The notes beneath the pieces were generated by a model. It worked only from the letters and a program-made list of their open reading frames with translations. It did no database searches and was not told where the DNA came from. A stretch of DNA of 64,000 nt, taken from Brevibacillus agri (GTDB lineage: Bacteria; Bacillota; Bacilli; Brevibacillales; Brevibacillaceae). Location of the stretch: NCBI RefSeq assembly GCF_004117055.1, contig NZ_CP026363.1, forward strand, positions 2,906,001-2,970,000. Reading direction: 5' to 3'. The translations under genes and the position numbers were made by a program. Position 1 is the stretch's first letter. Every line of letters starts with the position of its first letter. Positions 42,859-51,783 of the stretch are shown piece by piece.

Positions 42859-44031
42859 ATGGGCCGAAAAGAACGAATAGCAGAGCTTGACCTCATTCGC
42901 GCCTTTGCCTTTCTCGCGGTCGTCTATCAGCATGTGATCGGCGTCTTTATCAGGGAAAAAGGGTTGAGCGAGCAAGCGGCTATCGTATATGGAATGTTGT
43001 TTCATCTGCTAAAATTCGCCGTTCCGGCATTTATTTTTATTACCGGACTGGTCTTGTTTTACAACTATTACGAAAAAGTCAACTACTTTTCTTTCATGCG
43101 CAAGCGGGTAACGGAAATTTTGGTGCCGTACGGGATTTGGTCGGCCATCTACCTGGCTGTGCAGACGAAGCCGCTGGGCGAGGGCAGCGCCTTTTTGTGG
43201 ACAATCGCCAAAAAGCTCGTGACGGGAACTGCGTCCTATCACTTGTGGTTTGTCGTGATGATCTTCCAGTTTTATTTGCTCTATCCGCTGTGGCAAAAGC
43301 TGTTTCAATTTTTGCATCGCCTGGTCACGGGCCGCCTCCGCCTTCTTGCGGTCGGAGCGGTTGCCGGGGGCGTGTATGCGGGCTTGATGTGGTTTTCCGC
43401 CCGCTATATTCCGGCGCACCCTGGCGAATTTGCCGAGGGCTGGCTGGAAGCGTACTTTATCAAGTACCGCGATCGCAACAGCTTCTACTACTTCTTTTAC
43501 TTTTTGCTCGGCGGTGTGGCTGCCGTGGCCCTGCCGGCTTTCAGGGACAGTCTGCGCAAGCGCTGGCCGCTGATCGCGGCGGCGTTTTGCCTGCTGTACG
43601 CCTGGATTGGCTACGAGCTGTTCCGCGACTCTAACAGCGGCACTATCAATTTGAATGTCGCGACCTCCTTGAAGCCGTCCATGTTTTTGTACACCGTCGC
43701 TTCGCTCTTGGGCGTGTACGGCCTGGCGCTCTGGCTCGGGAAAAAGAAAGCGGCTTGGACGCACTGGCTCGGGCTTGTCGGAAAGTATTCGTACGGCGCG
43801 TATTTGATGCACGCATTGATCCTCACCTACTTGATGAAGGGGCTGCGCGCGATTGGCCTGTTTCACACCGGGATCATCGGCAGCCTGGTCGTTTTTGCCA
43901 TCTGTGCGGCCGGCTCGTTTTTGCTGTCGTACGGGTTGGGCAAACTGCCATTTGGCGCCTTGCTCGTGGGCGCAGCCGAGAAAAAACGGGCGAGCGAGCC
44001 TGTGCAAAAGCAACTGCAAAACGCCGGGTAG
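42859..44031 (+). CDS. Membrane acyltransferase (acyltransferase 3 family)
   Basis: 390 residues from ATG 42859; GGGAGG is 14 bases upstream, rather far. Starts with ELDLIRAFAFLAVVYQHVIG, the acyl-3 start with its Arg and His, and has about ten membrane helices. Such proteins O-acylate cell-surface glycans. Stand-alone; partner unknown. Confidence 0.8.
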   Translation: MGRKERIAELDLIRAFAFLAVVYQHVIGVFIREKGLSEQAAIVYGMLFHLLKFAVPAFIFITGLVLFYNYYEKVNYFSFMRKRVTEILVPYGIWSAIYLAVQTKPLGEGSAFLWTIAKKLVTGTASYHLWFVVMIFQFYLLYPLWQKLFQFLHRLVTGRLRLLAVGAVAGGVYAGLMWFSARYIPAHPGEFAEGWLEAYFIKYRDRNSFYYFFYFLLGGVAAVALPAFRDSLRKRWPLIAAAFCLLYAWIGYELFRDSNSGTINLNVATSLKPSMFLYTVASLLGVYGLALWLGKKKAAWTHWLGLVGKYSYGAYLMHALILTYLMKGLRAIGLFHTGIIGSLVVFAICAAGSFLLSYGLGKLPFGALLVGAAEKKRASEPVQKQLQNAG

Positions 44032-44176
44032 CCGAAAGAGAGAAAACGTTTGGCGGATCGCAGGCAGCAGTTGCAGCCATTAGCCTGAAAAAAGCGCGAC
44101 ATTTTTTCACAGTAAAAGGAATTGGGGCAGGGCGAATGGAAAAGAGTAGGAGCACGAAGGGAGGAAAAGATAACGC

Positions 44177-45076
44177 TTGCTGTTCGCCTACATTCAGTTG
44201 GCCCTATCAATGGCATTGGTAGGCATGAACATTTCCATCGGAAAGGAAATCGTTTCGCACGTCCCTGTCTTTTTGTTTTCCGAGCTGCGCTTTTTGCTCG
44301 CGATGGTCATTTTGCTGCCGCTGCTGGCTTTGCGCGGCGAGTGGAAGACATCGTGGAAAAAGGAAGAGGGAAGCGTCCTGTTCTGGCAGTCGTTTTTCGG
44401 CGTGTTTCTGTTCAGTATTTGCATGTTGTACGGTGTCCGATGGACTACCGCGACGGCAGCAGGGATCATTACCAGCACCGTCCCGGCCTGCATCGCTCTT
44501 TTTTCCTTCTGGCTTTTGAAGGAAAAGCTTCAGGTGAACAATGTCGTGGCGATCATTCTCTCGGTATGCGGCATCGCCCTGATTACGTTTACGGGCGGAG
44601 CAGGGGCACAGACGCTGGCGAGCATGCTCGGCAACCTGCTCGTCTTTTTGGCAGTCGTGAGCGAAGCGCTGTTCACCATTTTCGCCAAGCGGCTGTCGGG
44701 CAAAATCACGCCGTTTCAAATGACGGCTGCGATCAATGTCATCAGCTTCGCCATGTTTTTGCCGTTTGCCGTCTGGGAGGGCATCCGCTTTGACTGGGGA
44801 CTGGTTCCCGCCCATATTTGGTGGCTGCTCGTCTACTATGCCGTGACGGCCAGCGTCCTGTCGTTCTTTTTCTGGTACAACGGAGTCGCCAAGGTCGAGG
44901 CGTCCAAGGCCGGCTTGTTTACCGGGATGATGCCGATCAGCGCGGCACTCGTCGCCGTGCTGTTTTTAAACGAAGCGTTCACCTGGCTGCATGGCATCGG
45001 CATGCTGCTCGTGCTTGCCTCCATTTTCGTCGGCACGCAGCAGACAAGGCAAAAAGGCACAACGCTGGAACGGTAA
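44177..45076 (+). CDS. DMT-superfamily (EamA) transporter
   Basis: 299 residues from TTG 44177 with GGGAGG about twelve bases upstream. Two EamA repeats, ten membrane helices; ITSTVPACIALFSFWLLKEK in the first and GLFTGMMPISAALVAVLFLNE in the second. Probably a metabolite exporter. A bidirectional terminator separates it from the converging aminotransferase gene. Confidence 0.85.
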   Translation: MLFAYIQLALSMALVGMNISIGKEIVSHVPVFLFSELRFLLAMVILLPLLALRGEWKTSWKKEEGSVLFWQSFFGVFLFSICMLYGVRWTTATAAGIITSTVPACIALFSFWLLKEKLQVNNVVAIILSVCGIALITFTGGAGAQTLASMLGNLLVFLAVVSEALFTIFAKRLSGKITPFQMTAAINVISFAMFLPFAVWEGIRFDWGLVPAHIWWLLVYYAVTASVLSFFFWYNGVAKVEASKAGLFTGMMPISAALVAVLFLNEAFTWLHGIGMLLVLASIFVGTQQTRQKGTTLER

Positions 45077-45144
45077 TCGCATCGCCATGAACCTGCCGGG
45101 CTGGTCGTCCTCTTTGGAAACAAGAAGCGGCAGCTTGCCCATAG

Positions 45145-45188
45145 CAAAAAAAGCGCTTTGGCTTCCGGGCCAAAACGCTTTTTTATTA
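45145..45188 (+). terminator. Bidirectional terminator between transporter and aminotransferase
   Basis: AAAAAAAGCG...TTTGGC paired with GCCAAA...CGCTTTTTT: long stem with T-runs on both strands. Confidence 0.85.
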
Positions 45189-45199
45189 CTCCAACCTCT

Positions 45200-46507
45200 T
45201 TATTTAGCCAAGGCTTTTTCCAAATCCTTGACGCCGTTGTAGATCAAATCGAACAAGTCGTCGATGTTGCCTTCCTCGATGCAAGAGAAGGCGATGCGCA
45301 GATCGGTTTGGCCGAGGGCGATTGTGCCTACGCCGTATTGATCCAGGAGATGCTGGCGGAGTGTTTCCGCATCGACGGTTTTCAGCTTGAGGCACATGAA
45401 GTAGCCGGAGTTGAACGGATAGTAGCTCCACGCGTCGTCGTATTTTCCGCTGTCGAGCAACTGCTTCACGCGGTTGGCGCGGCCTTTCATGATTTCGTAC
45501 TTCTCCTGCTTCTGCGCCTTGAACTCCGGAGAGGTGAGGGCGTGCAGGACGAACGTTTGCGATGGGTGCGCTCCGCTGGAGATCGTGGCGCGGATGATGC
45601 CCAACGTCTTTTGTTCCAGGGCGGCCAAAAGGTCGCTGGAAGGAGCGGCGTATGTGATGAAGCCCACGCGGAAGCCCCACACGTACTCTTCCTTGGTCGC
45701 TCCGTCGACTTTTACAGGAAGAATGCGCGGATGCACGTTGTAGAGGCTTGGGAAAAGCGACTCGTGCAGGGAGTCTTCAAAGAACAGGCCAAAGTACGCA
45801 TCGTCTGTCACCGCTACGATGTTGATGCCAGCTTCTGCGCCTTCCTTGAGAGCTGCGACGATTTGACGGCCTTCCTCTGCGCCGGGCGTATAGCCTGTCG
45901 GGTTGTTCGGGAAGTTCAGGACGACAATCGCCTTTCCTTTATCTTTTTGCGCCAGGATCGCATCGCGCAATCCGGTGGCATTAAATTTCATTTCGTCGTT
46001 ATACAATGGATAGTAGACCATTTCGGCACCACGGCGGATGGAGAAGGTCAGCTCGTAGTTTTCCCAGTTCTTGTCCGGGATAATCACGCTGTCTCCGCTG
46101 TCTGCGAACAGGTCGGCCACGATGCTGAGCCCGTGCGTCAGAGCGTTGGTGACGATCGGGTTGCTGAAGGAATAGTTTGCCAGAGCAGGTTGTTCCTCGA
46201 TCATTTTTTGCCGCCATGCTGCGCGCAACTCAGGCTTTCCGGCAGGAGGAGCGTACTCATACAAATCTTTTGGCTGGAAGGCAGACAGGTTGTCTTGAAT
46301 CACCTTCAGATGCATAGGTTGTCCGTTTTCCAGCGCGATGCCGATGGTGGCGTTGTATTTTTTCGCTTTTGCTTTCGCTTCAGCCGATTGGCTCAGGATG
46401 CCCTCTTTTGGAAAGTAAATCAGCTTGCCGATGTTGGACAGCATGTCAAAAACGTGTGGATTTTCCCGCTGAATCGTGTCATTCAGCTGTGATGCCAGTG
46501 AATGCAT
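45200..46507 (-). CDS. PLP-dependent aminotransferase, class I/II
   Basis: 435 residues; start at ATG complement 46505-46507 with GGGAGG upstream, shorter than the open frame. Fold type I features: NPIVTNALTHGLS, VVLNFPNNPTGYTPG (cofactor Asn), AVTDDAYFGLF (Asp) and the Lys in GATKEEYVWGFRVGF with the carboxylate-binding Arg later. Amino donor and acceptor are not readable. Confidence 0.85.
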   Translation of the reverse strand: MHSLASQLNDTIQRENPHVFDMLSNIGKLIYFPKEGILSQSAEAKAKAKKYNATIGIALENGQPMHLKVIQDNLSAFQPKDLYEYAPPAGKPELRAAWRQKMIEEQPALANYSFSNPIVTNALTHGLSIVADLFADSGDSVIIPDKNWENYELTFSIRRGAEMVYYPLYNDEMKFNATGLRDAILAQKDKGKAIVVLNFPNNPTGYTPGAEEGRQIVAALKEGAEAGINIVAVTDDAYFGLFFEDSLHESLFPSLYNVHPRILPVKVDGATKEEYVWGFRVGFITYAAPSSDLLAALEQKTLGIIRATISSGAHPSQTFVLHALTSPEFKAQKQEKYEIMKGRANRVKQLLDSGKYDDAWSYYPFNSGYFMCLKLKTVDAETLRQHLLDQYGVGTIALGQTDLRIAFSCIEEGNIDDLFDLIYNGVKDLEKALAK

Positions 46508-46622
46508 GGTAGCCTCCCTCTTCCTTTGGAACATCTGTTTATCATCATCAATAAAGATAGCGCATCTACATGCATTTGTCATCTAGCAGGCGGGGATTTT
46601 TCAGATTTTTGCACGGATTCCT

Positions 46623-46652
46623 TTGACAAGGAACGAAAAGCTTTGCTACGGT
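46623..46652 (+). promoter_or_regulatory. Promoter for the deformylase gene
   Basis: Perfect -35 TTGACA (46623-46628), 18-bp spacer and TACGGT, 34 bp before the def start. Confidence 0.5.
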
Positions 46653-46685
46653 GTAAGCACATATAGGGGCAGGGGGGATTGTACG

Positions 46686-47216
46686 ATGGCAGAACGGACG
46701 ATCGTACGACTTGGCGATCCGTTTTTGCGCGAAAGGTCACGACGAATTTCATCCATGACTCCTCATACAGAAATGATCGCGGAAGACATGAAGCAGACGC
46801 TTTACGCGAAAAAAGGACGGGCCGGACTGTCGGCCGTACAGATCGGCGTACCGCTGCGGCTGATTGTCATTGACTGCGGCAGCGGCCTGATCGAGCTGAT
46901 TAACCCCGAAATTGTGGAAATGAGCGGCGTGCAGGTTGGCCCGGAGGCTTGCCTGTCCATCCCCGGCGTCGTCGGAATTGTCAGCCGCTCGCGCTACGTC
47001 AAAGTGAAGTCGCAAAACCGCAGGGGCGAGCCGACCGTGCTGGAAGCGGAAGATTTTCTCGCCCGCTGCGTGCAGCATGAAATCGACCATCTCGAAGGCG
47101 TTTTGTTCATCGACCACGTCGAAGCTCTGTACTCTGCCAAAACCGGAAAGCCGCTCAGGCAAAAGGAAGCCAACGCCATTTTGGCCTACAGAAGAGAGAC
47201 GTACCGCAAAGCATAG
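46686..47216 (+). CDS. def: Peptide deformylase
   Basis: 176 residues from ATG 46686 (AGGGGGG upstream). Motif 1 GLSAVQIGVP, motif 2 EACLSIPG, motif 3 QHEIDHLEGVLFIDH with the two zinc His and catalytic Glu. Motif 2 has Ala where EGCLS is usual, and motif 1 has Ser/Val changes, so it is a divergent paralogue. It removes the formyl group from nascent proteins. The next gene follows after 32 bp. Confidence 0.9.
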   Translation: MAERTIVRLGDPFLRERSRRISSMTPHTEMIAEDMKQTLYAKKGRAGLSAVQIGVPLRLIVIDCGSGLIELINPEIVEMSGVQVGPEACLSIPGVVGIVSRSRYVKVKSQNRRGEPTVLEAEDFLARCVQHEIDHLEGVLFIDHVEALYSAKTGKPLRQKEANAILAYRRETYRKA

Positions 47217-47248
47217 AAACCGTTTGGCGACAGCAAGGAGAATGACAA

Positions 47249-48271
47249 ATGAAGCGTTGGAACATCGTACTGACAGGATTCGGAACAGTAGGCAAGCAGA
47301 TTGCGCGGCTTCTTGCGCAGCGCCAGGACAGGTACCGCAAGCTGTACCAGGCAGACGTCCGGCTGGTGGGGGTCGCCAGGTCGGCTTGTGCGCTCTACGA
47401 TCCTGAAGGGCTTGCAAACGAACAGATTGAGTCGTTGACGCAGTCCAAGCAGCCCGCTCATCCGGCATGGAAGGCAGAAAAGTGGCTGTCGACCGTAGCA
47501 GCGGACGTGCTGATCGAGGCAGGCCCGTCTGATGCCCGGACAGGGGGGCCAGGGCTTCGCTACATCCGTCAGGCGCTTGCAGGCGGCATGCACGCGATCG
47601 CCGTGTCCAAAGGCGCGCTCGTCGTCGACTACGCCGGCTTGTCTGCCCTGGCGAAAGCAAAAGGCGTGCAGTTAAAAATCAGCGGCGCAACAGCGGCCGC
47701 CCTGCCGACGATCGACCTGTTCAGCTACAATCTCGCGGGCTGTGAAATCAAGCATGTGGAAGGCATTTTTACCGGAACGACCAACTTTGTCTTGACAAGC
47801 GTCATGGAGGAAGGCGTCACGAGCGAGGAAGCGATTCGCCGGGCGCAGCAAATGGGCATCGCCGAGCCGGACCCGACCTACGACATCGACGGCTGGGATA
47901 CGGCCTCGAAAATCGCGATTTTGGCCAACGCCGTGTTCGACGCCAGGCTGAAGCTCTCCGATATCCCGCGGGCGAGCGTTCGCGACCTGTCTCCCGCCCA
48001 AATCGCCGAGTGGAAACGCGCCGGACGGGTGCCGAAGCTGATCGGCACGATCCGGCCGACAGCAGACGGCGTAGCGGCAGCGGTTGAGCTTGTCGCAGTC
48101 GATGCGATGCATCCTTTTGCCCAAGTAAAAGGGACGACGAAAGCGATCCGCGTGGAAACAGACGTCATGGGCGAACTGATGGTCGTGGGCGGGAAGTCGG
48201 ACCCGGCAGCAGCGGCGGCGGCAGCACTGAAAGACCTGGAACATATCATGAGTAGACACGGCGCTGTCTGA
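47249..48271 (+). CDS. Homoserine dehydrogenase-like protein without ACT domain
   Basis: 340 residues, ATG 47249 after AAGGAG. N-terminal Rossmann motif LTGFGTVGKQIARLL, then GTTNFVLTSVMEEG and AEPDPTYDIDGWDTASKIAILAN with the catalytic Asp/Lys. It lacks the C-terminal ACT domain of the usual ~430-residue Hom, so feedback control by threonine is unlikely. Reaction: aspartate semialdehyde to homoserine, or a related 2-hydroxyacid step. Confidence 0.8.
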   Translation: MKRWNIVLTGFGTVGKQIARLLAQRQDRYRKLYQADVRLVGVARSACALYDPEGLANEQIESLTQSKQPAHPAWKAEKWLSTVAADVLIEAGPSDARTGGPGLRYIRQALAGGMHAIAVSKGALVVDYAGLSALAKAKGVQLKISGATAAALPTIDLFSYNLAGCEIKHVEGIFTGTTNFVLTSVMEEGVTSEEAIRRAQQMGIAEPDPTYDIDGWDTASKIAILANAVFDARLKLSDIPRASVRDLSPAQIAEWKRAGRVPKLIGTIRPTADGVAAAVELVAVDAMHPFAQVKGTTKAIRVETDVMGELMVVGGKSDPAAAAAAALKDLEHIMSRHGAV

Positions 48272-48383
48272 CAGCGGCAGCTTCCTTGCGCCGCTTTCCA
48301 GCGATCGGCAGGAATGACCCGGTTTGTTTTTCGCGCATACTAGGGACGTACCACGAACAAATAGCGGCGAGGGGGCCATACGG

Positions 48384-48542
48384 ATGAATCAATCGTCTGA
48401 TGTCAATGCCGAACTGCAGCAAGTTTCTGCCTATCCAACGAAGCAGAAGATGAACCAGAAGGAAGTCGCTCTGTTTGACGAGCAGGAAGGCTGCGGCTGC
48501 ACCCCCAAAGCGAAAAACGCGGCAAATACGGAGCAAGGATAG
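48384..48542 (+). CDS. Small hypothetical protein with C-x-C motif (52 aa)
   Basis: ATG 48384, GAGGGGG about nine bases upstream. Hydrophilic; contains EQEGCGCTPKAK. Followed closely by a terminator, supporting a real transcript. No family recognised. Confidence 0.5.
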   Translation: MNQSSDVNAELQQVSAYPTKQKMNQKEVALFDEQEGCGCTPKAKNAANTEQG

Positions 48543-48550
48543 CTCCACAC

Positions 48551-48594
48551 GAAAAAAGCCGGGCCTCTTTGGAAAAAGAGTACCCGGCTTTCGT
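48551..48594 (-). terminator. Bidirectional terminator
   Basis: AAAAAAGCCGGG / CCCGGCTTT with inner CCTCTTT / AAAGAGT pairing; T-rich on the minus side, where it ends the CAP-protein gene. Confidence 0.8.
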
Positions 48595-48612
48595 GTACAG
48601 GGAAAGACGTTC

Positions 48613-49311
48613 TTAGCCGATAAATTCCTGAACCCAGTAACCGTTGGTGTAGCCGACACCGATTTTGGTGAAGGCCGGGTTCATGATGTTTTTGCGGTGG
48701 CCTTCGCTGTTCATCCACTGCGTCATCACTTCTTGCGGACTGCGTTGACCCATGGCGATGTTCTCGCCTGCGGTCATGTAGGAAATGCCGAATTGCTTCA
48801 TCATGTCAAACGGAGAACCGTACGTTGGGCTGGTGTGGTCAAAGTAGTTGTTGTTCGACATATCGGCTGCTTTCGCCAGAGCGACTTTGGACAGGGCAGC
48901 ATCCATCGTTACAGGCGCCAGACCTGCTTTGGCGCGTTCCTGGTTGACCAGATCAGCAACCTGCTTGGCAAAGTCGCCAGCCTGTGCCTGGTTCGCCGGA
49001 GCAGCCGGCTTTGTGACGTTCTGTACTGGCTTTGCTGGTGCTTGTGGCGCTTGTTGCACCGGCTTTTGTACGGGCTGCTTTTGTACAGGCGCCTGATTTA
49101 CTGGCGCGGCAGGCTGTTGTGGCTGTGCGCTAGGTGCAAATGGAAGCTGACCCATATATGGAATCCATTGATACTGGATTTGGTATTGTATGCCAGTTGG
49201 TACCGGGCAATTGGCTGCAGCAGATGCAGATGGGGTAAAGCCGGTCAAAGCCAAGCCCAATCCCAGAGTCATCGCGATGGCAGTAGCTCCAAAACGTTTC
49301 ATATTCAACAT
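48613..49311 (-). CDS. Secreted CAP-domain (SCP/PR1) protein, YkwD-like
   Basis: 232 residues; ATG at 49311, or ATG 49302 at better distance from AAAGGAG. Signal peptide to about SASAAANC. A Pro/Gln/Val-rich linker (residues ~60-105) precedes the CAP domain: LVNQERAKAGLAPV, YFDHTSPTYGSPFDMM, GENIAMGQRSP, WMNSEGHRKNIMNP, conserved His/Glu included. Extracellular, related to spore-coat/wall proteins YkwD and SafA-type partners. Preceded by a ydaO-type riboswitch. Confidence 0.9.
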   Translation of the reverse strand: MLNMKRFGATAIAMTLGLGLALTGFTPSASAAANCPVPTGIQYQIQYQWIPYMGQLPFAPSAQPQQPAAPVNQAPVQKQPVQKPVQQAPQAPAKPVQNVTKPAAPANQAQAGDFAKQVADLVNQERAKAGLAPVTMDAALSKVALAKAADMSNNNYFDHTSPTYGSPFDMMKQFGISYMTAGENIAMGQRSPQEVMTQWMNSEGHRKNIMNPAFTKIGVGYTNGYWVQEFIG

Positions 49312-49325
49312 CGTCTCCTTTTTTT

Positions 49326-49485
49326 GGCCTACGAGGTTAGTTGTCGGATTCGGATTGAGGAAACAACCCTACGCTCCTTCGAGCGATTCACCCCTTAGTG
49401 GATGCGTGACCCACAAAAAGATCCCCCGCACTTCCATTCGTGAGGAAGCTTCGGCTTATTGGTTTGGCATGACCCAGAATATCAG
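49326..49485 (-). promoter_or_regulatory. ydaO/yuaA-type c-di-AMP riboswitch
   Basis: Read on the minus strand: GGGGTGAATC, then a hairpin GCTCGAAGGAGC and AATCCGAATCC...CAACTAACCTCGTAGGC, the conserved 3' half of the ydaO motif; the 5' half has GAAGTGCGGGGGATC. It ends about 15 bases before the CAP-gene ribosome site. In Gram-positives these leaders turn off wall-hydrolase and osmotic genes when c-di-AMP is high. Exact ends are approximate. Confidence 0.8.
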
Positions 49486-49550
49486 ACTATCCCACCCGAA
49501 ATAAAGAAGTAATATCTGCCAAACCGCTGGAAACGCTGGCGCTACTGGGC

Positions 49551-49895
49551 TTATTCGCCCTCGCTCTCCGGCTCGTTCCACGCTGTCAGTCCGCCGAGCA
49601 GCGCTTTTGCCTCGTATCCGTGCTCGCGCAGCAGAGCAGCCGCTTTTTGCGCTTTGTTGCCCGACGTACAGACCGTGATGACCTGTGCTTTTCGCGCCAC
49701 GGATTCTGTTTCTTCATCTAAGGGCTTGTCACGTTCGAGCATGTGCACATAGGGAACGTTTTTGGTTGCGGCCAATTCGCTGGTGAGCGTTCCGTTCCGG
49801 AATTTTGCCTCGTCGCGGACGTCAAGGATGAGTACAGGTGTCTGTTTTTCCAGCAACTCGATTACTTCCTGTTTCGTCCAGATGTTTTTTTGCAT
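49551..49895 (-). CDS. Rhodanese-like domain protein
   Basis: 114 residues from ATG complement 49893-49895 after GGGAGGG. LILDVRDEAKFRNGTL and the active-site loop VCTSGNKAQKAA with Cys; single domain, cytoplasmic. Probably sulfur transfer. Confidence 0.85.
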   Translation of the reverse strand: MQKNIWTKQEVIELLEKQTPVLILDVRDEAKFRNGTLTSELAATKNVPYVHMLERDKPLDEETESVARKAQVITVCTSGNKAQKAAALLREHGYEAKALLGGLTAWNEPESEGE

Positions 49896-49955
49896 TCGCA
49901 ATCCCTCCCGAGCCTATTGTAGCAGTTGCCTTTCTGATAGAGTAGTAGTAAATGG

Positions 49956-49985
49956 TTGATTTTTACGGTCTGGTTATGGTAAAAT
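49956..49985 (+). promoter_or_regulatory. Candidate upstream promoter of the cold-shock transcript
   Basis: TTGATT, 18-bp spacer, TAAAAT (49980-49985). Transcription from here would give a leader of about 320 nt before csp, containing a 51-codon ORF and a 15-bp hairpin. Confidence 0.4.
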
Positions 49986-50033
49986 GATAATGCTACTTGA
50001 ATACTTGAGCCTAAATCTTCGAGGTGTATGCTG

Positions 50034-50190
50034 ATGGATAACGTTTTTGAAATCCCGATTCACACTGGCGCGGTCATCGGAGCCGCAAGGATGGAAGAGA
50101 GGAAGGGCTTTCGTCGTTTTAGGTTTTCAAAAAGTTTTGGTTTTAACATGGCAGTTCCGTCCTATGACACTTTCATTTTAGCGAAGTAGA
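50034..50190 (+). CDS. Possible 51-residue leader ORF
   Basis: ATG 50034 (GAGGTG eight bases upstream) to TAG 50190. Basic, aromatic-rich middle (RKGFRRFRFSKSFGF). No family recognised. It sits between a candidate promoter and a strong hairpin upstream of the cold-shock gene. Confidence 0.3.
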
Positions 50191-50197
50191 TCAACTT

Positions 50198-50256
50198 CAC
50201 ATATCATGAAGGCGTATCGCGATCTCGCTCTGGGGTATTTCTTCATGATATGTGAG
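50198..50256 (+). terminator. 15-bp hairpin between leader ORF and cold-shock gene
   Basis: TCACATATCATGAAG / CTTCATGATATGTGA, perfect, with a 29-base loop and a weak T-rich tail (GCTTTATTTG). Terminator, attenuator or 5'-UTR structure. Confidence 0.5.
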
Positions 50257-50315
50257 CTTTATTTGCTTCGGTAAATATGACTAGCATATTCAAATTGACT
50301 TTTGGAGGTTTTCTC

Positions 50316-50519
50316 ATGCAAGCGAACGGAACAGTAAAATGGTTTAACGCAGAAAAAGGTTACGGCTTCATTCAAGTAGAAGGCGGAGACGACGTATTCG
50401 TACACTACAGCGCAATCCAAGGCGACGGCTTCAAAACTTTGGAAGAAGGCCAGCGCGTTGAGTTCAACATCGTAACAGGCAACCGCGGTCCTCAAGCTGA
50501 GAACGTAGTAAAACTGTAA
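50316..50519 (+). CDS. Cold-shock protein (CspA family)
   Basis: 67 residues, ATG 50316 after TTGGAGG. RNP1 KGYGFIQV and RNP2 DVFVHYS are complete. Single-stranded nucleic acid chaperone. A strong terminator follows. Confidence 0.95.
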   Translation: MQANGTVKWFNAEKGYGFIQVEGGDDVFVHYSAIQGDGFKTLEEGQRVEFNIVTGNRGPQAENVVKL

Positions 50520-50533
50520 GTCTCCTTTATAAA

Positions 50534-50568
50534 AGAAACTGTCCGTCAGCGGGCAGTTTCTTTTTTTC
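50534..50568 (+). terminator. Terminator of the cold-shock gene
   Basis: AGAAACTGTCCG / CGGGCAGTTTCT then T-run. Confidence 0.9.
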
Positions 50569-50812
50569 TCGCAAGATCACGGTGTTTGACGAGCATCACC
50601 CGGTAAAAGTCGGCGTGCGCCTGGATGTGGCCGAACAGCCCGATGAACGAAGGCGGAACCGGGTCGCCAAACTGAAAGGCCGCGTTCTCGCCCGTCGCTG
50701 CGAGCTGCGCCATCAACTTCGGCAAGATTTCGTCTGTACACGCAAAAAGCAAATCGAGCTTCCCGGCGTTTTTTTCTACCAATTGCTGCCACGGCTGTCG
50801 TATAATCGAGCA
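50546..50812 (-). pseudogene. C-terminal remnant of a TetR-like regulator
   Basis: The open stretch on the minus strand (from after a stop near 50817) encodes ...QQLVEKNAGKLDLLFACT... to ...FGHIQAHADFYRVMLVKHRD, resembling the ligand-binding C-terminus of TetR proteins. The DNA-binding half is absent and no start with ribosome site exists. Its beginning overlaps the promoter (TATAAT near 50796) of the next gene. Confidence 0.4.
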
Positions 50813-50851
50813 TGCTGCTTTTTATCACAGACCGGGAGGAGAGTGAACGAA

Positions 50852-51769
50852 ATGGAAGACTGGCTGGTGTCGCTGCAAAAAACGGTTCCGCTTTTGCAAC
50901 AGGCGGGGAGCGTGGAGGAAATCAAAAAAGGGCATTCGGCAGACCGGAAATATCGCGTCGAGTTGGCAGCAGGAGGCCCTGCTGTCTTGCGGGTAGCCAG
51001 CTACGAGCAAGCCGGGCAAAAAGAGCAGGAGTATGCGCGGTTGCAGGCGTTGCAGCCTCTGCCGATCAAAGCTTCCAGGCCGCTCGATTTTGGCGTGCGA
51101 AAAGAATGGGGCATTTGCTACATGCTCGTCTCTTACATCGAAGGAGAGGATGCGCGGGACGCACTGCCGACCTTCACGGACAGCGAGCAACAGCAGGTCG
51201 GCTTTTTGGCGGGACGGGATTTGGCCGCCATGCACCAGCTCGCGGCTCCCGCGTCGACATCGCCATGGGCAGAGCGCTGTGTGCAAAAGCATCGCATGTA
51301 TGCAGCAGCCTACGCTGCCTCTGCTTCCGCGTTCAAAGACGGCGAGCGCATTCTCGCATTCATTGACCGGCACTTGCCCCTGCTGGCTGGGCGGCCGAAC
51401 TGCTTTTTGCACGACGATTTTCACGTCGGAAACTTGATCGTCCGCGACCGCAGCTACGCAGGCGTGATCGACTTCAACCGCTACGACTGGGGCGACCCGG
51501 TGCATGAGTTCGTCAAGCTCGCCTTTTTCAGCAAAGAGGTGAGTGTTCCGTTTTGCAACGGCCAACTGGCGGGCTATTGGAACGGGCAGGAAATTCCCGA
51601 CTCTTTCTGGACGCTGTACAACGTGTACACGGCGATGGCCATTTTCTCCTCGATCATCTGGACAGAGCGGACTGTCCCCGCGCTGCTGCCGGACATGATG
51701 AAGCGGATCCAGACGATTGTCGAGGAGCACGACGCGTTTGAAAGACGCATCCCGTCCTGGTATAGCTGA
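50852..51769 (+). CDS. Aminoglycoside phosphotransferase-like kinase
   Basis: 305 residues from ATG 50852; GGGAGGAG upstream. APH/choline-kinase fold: N-lobe RKYRVELAAGGPAVLRV, catalytic loop CFLHDDFHVGNLIV (HxDxxxxN) and metal-binding VIDFNRYDWGDP. Likely a small-molecule kinase; an antibiotic substrate is not implied. Confidence 0.85.
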   Translation: MEDWLVSLQKTVPLLQQAGSVEEIKKGHSADRKYRVELAAGGPAVLRVASYEQAGQKEQEYARLQALQPLPIKASRPLDFGVRKEWGICYMLVSYIEGEDARDALPTFTDSEQQQVGFLAGRDLAAMHQLAAPASTSPWAERCVQKHRMYAAAYAASASAFKDGERILAFIDRHLPLLAGRPNCFLHDDFHVGNLIVRDRSYAGVIDFNRYDWGDPVHEFVKLAFFSKEVSVPFCNGQLAGYWNGQEIPDSFWTLYNVYTAMAIFSSIIWTERTVPALLPDMMKRIQTIVEEHDAFERRIPSWYS

Positions 51770-51783
51770 ATCGAAAAAGAAAA

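Noticed and set aside
45158-46492. 444-codon plus-strand frame
   Set aside because: Antisense to the aminotransferase; no family motifs.
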